Assembly: GCA_963921425.1 (NCBI GenBank)
Contig: OY992833.1
Location: forward strand, 1,490,501-1,554,500
DNA length: 64,000 nt
DNA from: Dryas octopetala
Taxonomy: Eukaryota > Streptophyta > Magnoliopsida > Rosales > Rosaceae
Direction: 5' to 3'
In this document: positions 60,131-64,000 of the stretch, one piece after another
Position numbering within the stretch: the first letter of the stretch is position 1
Layout of the letters: every line of letters starts with the position of its first letter
The notes under the pieces: generated by a model
What the model was told of the DNA's origin: nothing
Database searches by the model: none
The model's input: only the letters and a program-made list of their open reading frames with translations
Position numbers and translations under genes: made by a program

Positions 60131-63100
60131 TGTCACACCCCAAACCTAAATAAAGCCTAATATTTTGAAGTGAAGTGTGACTTACGTCTTAATCGTAGAT
60201 TAATAAAATTGTTTCTACAAATAAAATGTGAAAAGAAGATAAAATAAAATAAAATGAATAATTTAGGAAACTAATTAAAATAAGTGTGCAAATAAACTTT
60301 ATTTAGCAAACTACTATTTCAAGAGTACCACATAAGATGTTCATCTTCTTAGATATTACAATTTATTGATAATAAAACAAAGCATGACACTCCAGCAAAT
60401 TCTCTAAATTCCACTTGAGTATTTCACATCATATATCAGTCATATTTTTGTCACCTGCACAATCTCTTAGGGTGTGAAATTTTAAGGCTCAGTAGGGTAT
60501 AATGATCCCTCATGACCAGTTATCACAATTAATCAATGCCTCAGTAACAAAAAAGAAAATAGATAATGATTACAGTTATATGCAATAAAAATGCATGTAC
60601 TCACTCTTTATCTATTCTCGTTGACCATATATAAGACAAACAGGCCTACGTACACGTCCCATACCGTGCATCTTACCACTGTGGCCGGCCCCGAATGTCT
60701 CATGTATGAGCCAACACTCATCCGTCCTTTAACCTCAAATATGTTTCATATTATTCTTTCCAGTTTTCCTTCAATCACAACAATTCTTTCACAAATCATG
60801 AGACCACCAAGGCCATCCATTTTCCCTTTGGTGTCTCAATTAATCGTTTTATTATCACTGTACACAACCACACTTTCCTTATGCATTTATGATTGTGCAT
60901 GCAAAGATGAACAATGCATATGTAGAGAGGTTGAATTGTACATGAATGATAAACCAATCTTATACAATTTGAATGTATCACAGACTTAAGAAATTTCACA
61001 GTGCACACCCATGATATCAATAATAACAAGATTAATAATAAAAGTTTATCCACTAATATAGTAATACAAATAAATGAACTTAATACATTTAATAAAGAAA
61101 TATCATCACAAGAAAATAAATCACACAATATGACACAAAGATTAATTGTAATATAGTCTAATCATTCAGGAATAGAGACCCAACCTTAATTTCTTAAGCA
61201 CGGGTTCCCTCTCGATCTGTTTCTACGTGCTCGAGTTTAAGAAAATTTAAAATTGTATAGTTTAGATAAAAATTAATTAAATTTAAATTTTTCTCACCTT
61301 TTTTTTAAGGGAGTATAACTCATACTCTAATTTAGAGGTGTTTGATTGACTTGAAACTAGTACCATTAGACTTGTATCAAAAAATGGAGTTGGGAGGGTC
61401 AGAAATTAGGCGACGAAAGTCACTGAAAACAGCTGCCACGCGCCGGCGGTGCGAGTGGGGGTTGTTGGCCAGTCACTATTGATCATCTTCCTACTCAGCC
61501 CCTGTTTTCCAGAATTTTTTTGTTAATTTTACCTCGAGTTTAAACCTATCAAATCTCTACCAAATTCTGTAATCTACCCTCATTTTGCAGCTATGCATCT
61601 CCTCTTTACAACCATATAAATAGATCTCAAAACAGAGTTCTAGAACTCCAGTTATAAGGCCCGAAAGTAGGCCATATGAAACTGCGAATTTTTATGGAAA
61701 AATTTTTAGATTTTAGATTTTTCCTTGTTTTTCATTTTTTTATTTAATTTTAAACCTCAAAACATGTTCCTAGGGCTATAATAAGGTTATATGCAAGGAG
61801 CAAAATTTTGGTTTCGAGAAAATTTTTGATGGAAATTTCGATTTCAACAAAATTAGACAAAAACGACGAAAATTGCTATCAAAATACGGAAATTTTAAAT
61901 GAAACTTGATCATATGTTTATTTAACATATTATCTACTATATTGATAAAAAAAAAATTGAAGAAACCAAATTATATAGTAAGGTTCATGTGATATAATGT
62001 GAATATAATACACGCTAGAGGTAAATATTGTTAAAAAAATAGGTCACTAATTAATAATTATATAAATAACACCTCAAATTTATTTATATTACAATATTAA
62101 ATCATGAATTAAATAATTATTCAATAAGATGAATATAATACGTGTTGAAGGCAAATACTAATAAATAAAAAAGGTTCACTAATTAACAATTACATAAAAA
62201 TGACATTTTTTAAGGGATATTTAATCATTTTGAATCCAATTGTTCTTAAAACATACGTGGACAAATAAGGAAATGACATGTATTGTTATTTTCTAAACCC
62301 TTTAACCCAATAACCAAACACAATCCAAATAGATTGTGATATCTCGGAAAGTTGGTTTATAATTTATTTTGGAGTAAATAGTGATTTATTGATAATTATC
62401 TTGTTAATTTGGAGATATTAGAATTTTTCTGAGGAATTTTGGAAGACAATAAATGAATTTAAAGTCGTAGAAAAATAGGATTTATTGAGATGAGCTCACG
62501 AAATTTTACAGAACGTTTTTCGAACCTCGAAGTTAATTTTTGTGAGTTATTTGGATTTTAAGTAATTTCGGCCTAAACCCATTTTTAAGTGATACCAATC
62601 AACCCTAAACCCTTTTTTTTTTTCTTTTTTTTTGTTTTCTTTCCTTTGTTTTTTCTTTTCTTTCCTTTCTTTTCCTCCAGTGACTCTCTCTTCTTCCCTC
62701 TCATTTCTCTCTCCTAGTCCACCAGCTATCAGGAAGACAAGAACCTAGCTTCCAGGCGCATATCTTCTCTTCCTCCTCTCCCTCTTCTCCCTCCCAGATC
62801 TCTTCTCTCTCTTCTTCTGACTCTATCTTCGATTTGCCGCCGGTGCCACCCTCCTCTGATTGGCGACGCGACCGGCTCGCCTCTTCCTCCCCTCTGGTCT
62901 CTGCCTCCTGCTGAAATTTGAACGAAAAATGTTTGGGGTGGTGTTAAAATTTTCATACAAAAAAAAAACGAAATTTTACTCCAAGGTTATATGTGACTTA
63001 TTTTTAGTTTTACAATATTAAACAAATGTGTGTAAACAAAAATTTAAAACAAAAGTTTTAGAAGAAAATTTGATAAGGACACCCATGTTTCCATAGCTTC

Positions 63101-63709
63101 CTTGAGCTCACCATCCTTTTTACCCCCTTGTCTTAAATAGAGGCTAAAAGTTGTCATTCCTACGGTAAAAAAAAAAAAAACCACAAAGACTAAAAAGGTT
63201 AGTTTAAGTTACTCTAAAAACAAACTTCTAAGAAGGAGAAAGTTTCAATTTTAACTCTAACCTTCCAAAGTTTCCTCTCTCTCTCTCTCTCTCCTTCTCT
63301 GTTTTTTTTTTTTTTTCCATTGCTTAAGAGTGCTCTTAAGCTCACACCAGCTCCTCTATTTATAGCCATTCGTCTTGGTTCAAGTAACCATTTAGTTGGC
63401 TCATATAGCTATGGTAAACTTAAGCTAATCATTGCTAAGATGGTGACTCATCCCTCTAAAGAAATCAGCACCCTTGACCAAATGGCTTATGTGTTCTTAT
63501 GAAAGAGTAGTGATGGACTTTGGTTTTATCTTTAATCTTCTTTCATTTTTTTTTTAATTGGGCTTTTAACTTATTTAAAACACATCTTTACTTGGGCTAA
63601 AAGGGGGTAGCCCAAAGTTAAAAAATTTAACGCATTTTAAACCCATATCTATATTTAATTATGTATATAATTTTATTTATTATTATTATTTTTTTTTTAG
63701 GACATTACA
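60131..63709. mobile_element. Possible LTR-type element, 3.6 kb
   Basis: It starts TGTCACACCCCAAA, as the element at 263 does, and a plausible end is GGACATTACA at 63709. Flanks TGTGT and GGTGT agree at 4 of 5 bases, so the duplication is not proven. No retroviral-type genes are seen. It contains the reverse copy of the dispersed repeat from 34150-34433 (at 61790-62080), a piece related to the Mutator-like fold-back arms (61540-61690) and pyrimidine-rich tracts (62600-62720 and 63270-63317). It may be a mosaic rather than one element. Confidence 0.45.
61790..62080. repeat. Dispersed repeat, inverted partner of 34150-34433
   Basis: The reverse complement matches 34150-34433 (AAATTACTATCAAAATACGG-type and TGTTTATTTAACATATTATC phrases). 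Part of it, around GAATATAATACACGC, is echoed again at about 62131-62190. Confidence 0.75.
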
Positions 63710-63833
63710 GGTGTTGTGTTTGGCAGCAGGCAAGCTATAGTTGTTTACTTTTATGTTCCTAATTCCTATACTATTTTTTTAATTTGTTGGTTAGTAAGTT
63801 CCTATAATTTGTTGGCAGCAGGCAACCTATAGT

Positions 63834-63999
63834 AAATGTGGATGTGTCCACCAGCTGGTTTTATCAAGTTAAATGTGGATATGGAGGCTTGGAGCTGTCC
63901 AGACATAGATAGCTCTCCGAGGTTTGGGTGCAGTATTCAGAGATAATCATGGCTTATTAATGCTTGTTGCCTCATAGGGTGTGTCTGGTTCTTTCTCAC
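63834..63999 (+). pseudogene. RNase H-like (RVT_3) remnant, cut by window end
   Basis: Reads WMCPPAGFIKLNVDMEAW, and after a frameshift near 63915 RGLGAVFRDNHGLLMLVAS, a TAG stop, then GVSGSFS. This is the start of the RNase H-like domain found in plant LINE-derived and uncharacterised proteins (PPPxGxxKLNVDxA...GxGxVxRDxxG). The frameshift and stop show decay. The rest lies beyond the window. Confidence 0.7.
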
Positions 64000-64000
64000 C

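Overview
The window looks like a repeat-rich, AT-rich stretch of a flowering-plant nuclear genome, most likely a eudicot. The evidence is spliced genes with GT-AG introns that match plant-specific families, several plant transposon classes with intact target-site duplications, and no bacterial-type operons. I do not assign a genus.

Left part (1-32.2 kb). It opens with a 4.47-kb solo-LTR-like element (263-4728) with a perfect 5-bp duplication. From about 9.6 to 22 kb there are four collinear minus-strand remnants of one very large helicase gene (SEN1/TRANK1-like). They are separated by a TRIM retrotransposon (9991-10354), two decayed copia elements (11325-15797), and a second TRIM (16389-21081) whose LTR was later hit by a 4.35-kb CACTA transposon (16679-21028). 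That CACTA element carries a two-exon piece of a release-factor eRF3 gene. A second CACTA element of 10.1 kb (22144-32246, duplication TCA) follows. It carries degenerate minus-strand genes for a TNP2-type transposase and for a Transposase_24-like protein joined to a Ulp1-type cysteine protease.

Middle part (32-45 kb). After gene-poor sequence and one orphan exon come two well-formed genes in tail-to-tail arrangement: a four-exon EF-hand calcium sensor of the CML21/CML22 group on the plus strand (40229-41264), and an intronless two-kinase-domain receptor-like kinase S.2 homologue on the minus strand (41748-44309) whose second domain looks like a pseudokinase.

Right part (45-64 kb). A run of small non-autonomous elements, including a Mutator-type fold-back element and twin TA-flanked MITEs, leads to a three-exon gene for a GTD-binding/DUF593 myosin-binding protein (53008-56343). 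A retrotransposed 5' fragment of U2 snRNA sits about 160 bp past its stop codon. Further on are a GC-rich hAT-type element with a perfect 8-bp duplication, a large LTR-like repeat, and an RNase H remnant at the window edge.

Three genes look intact (calcium sensor, receptor-like kinase, myosin-binding protein). They are neighbours and I see no sign that they act in one pathway. Almost everything else is mobile DNA or its debris.
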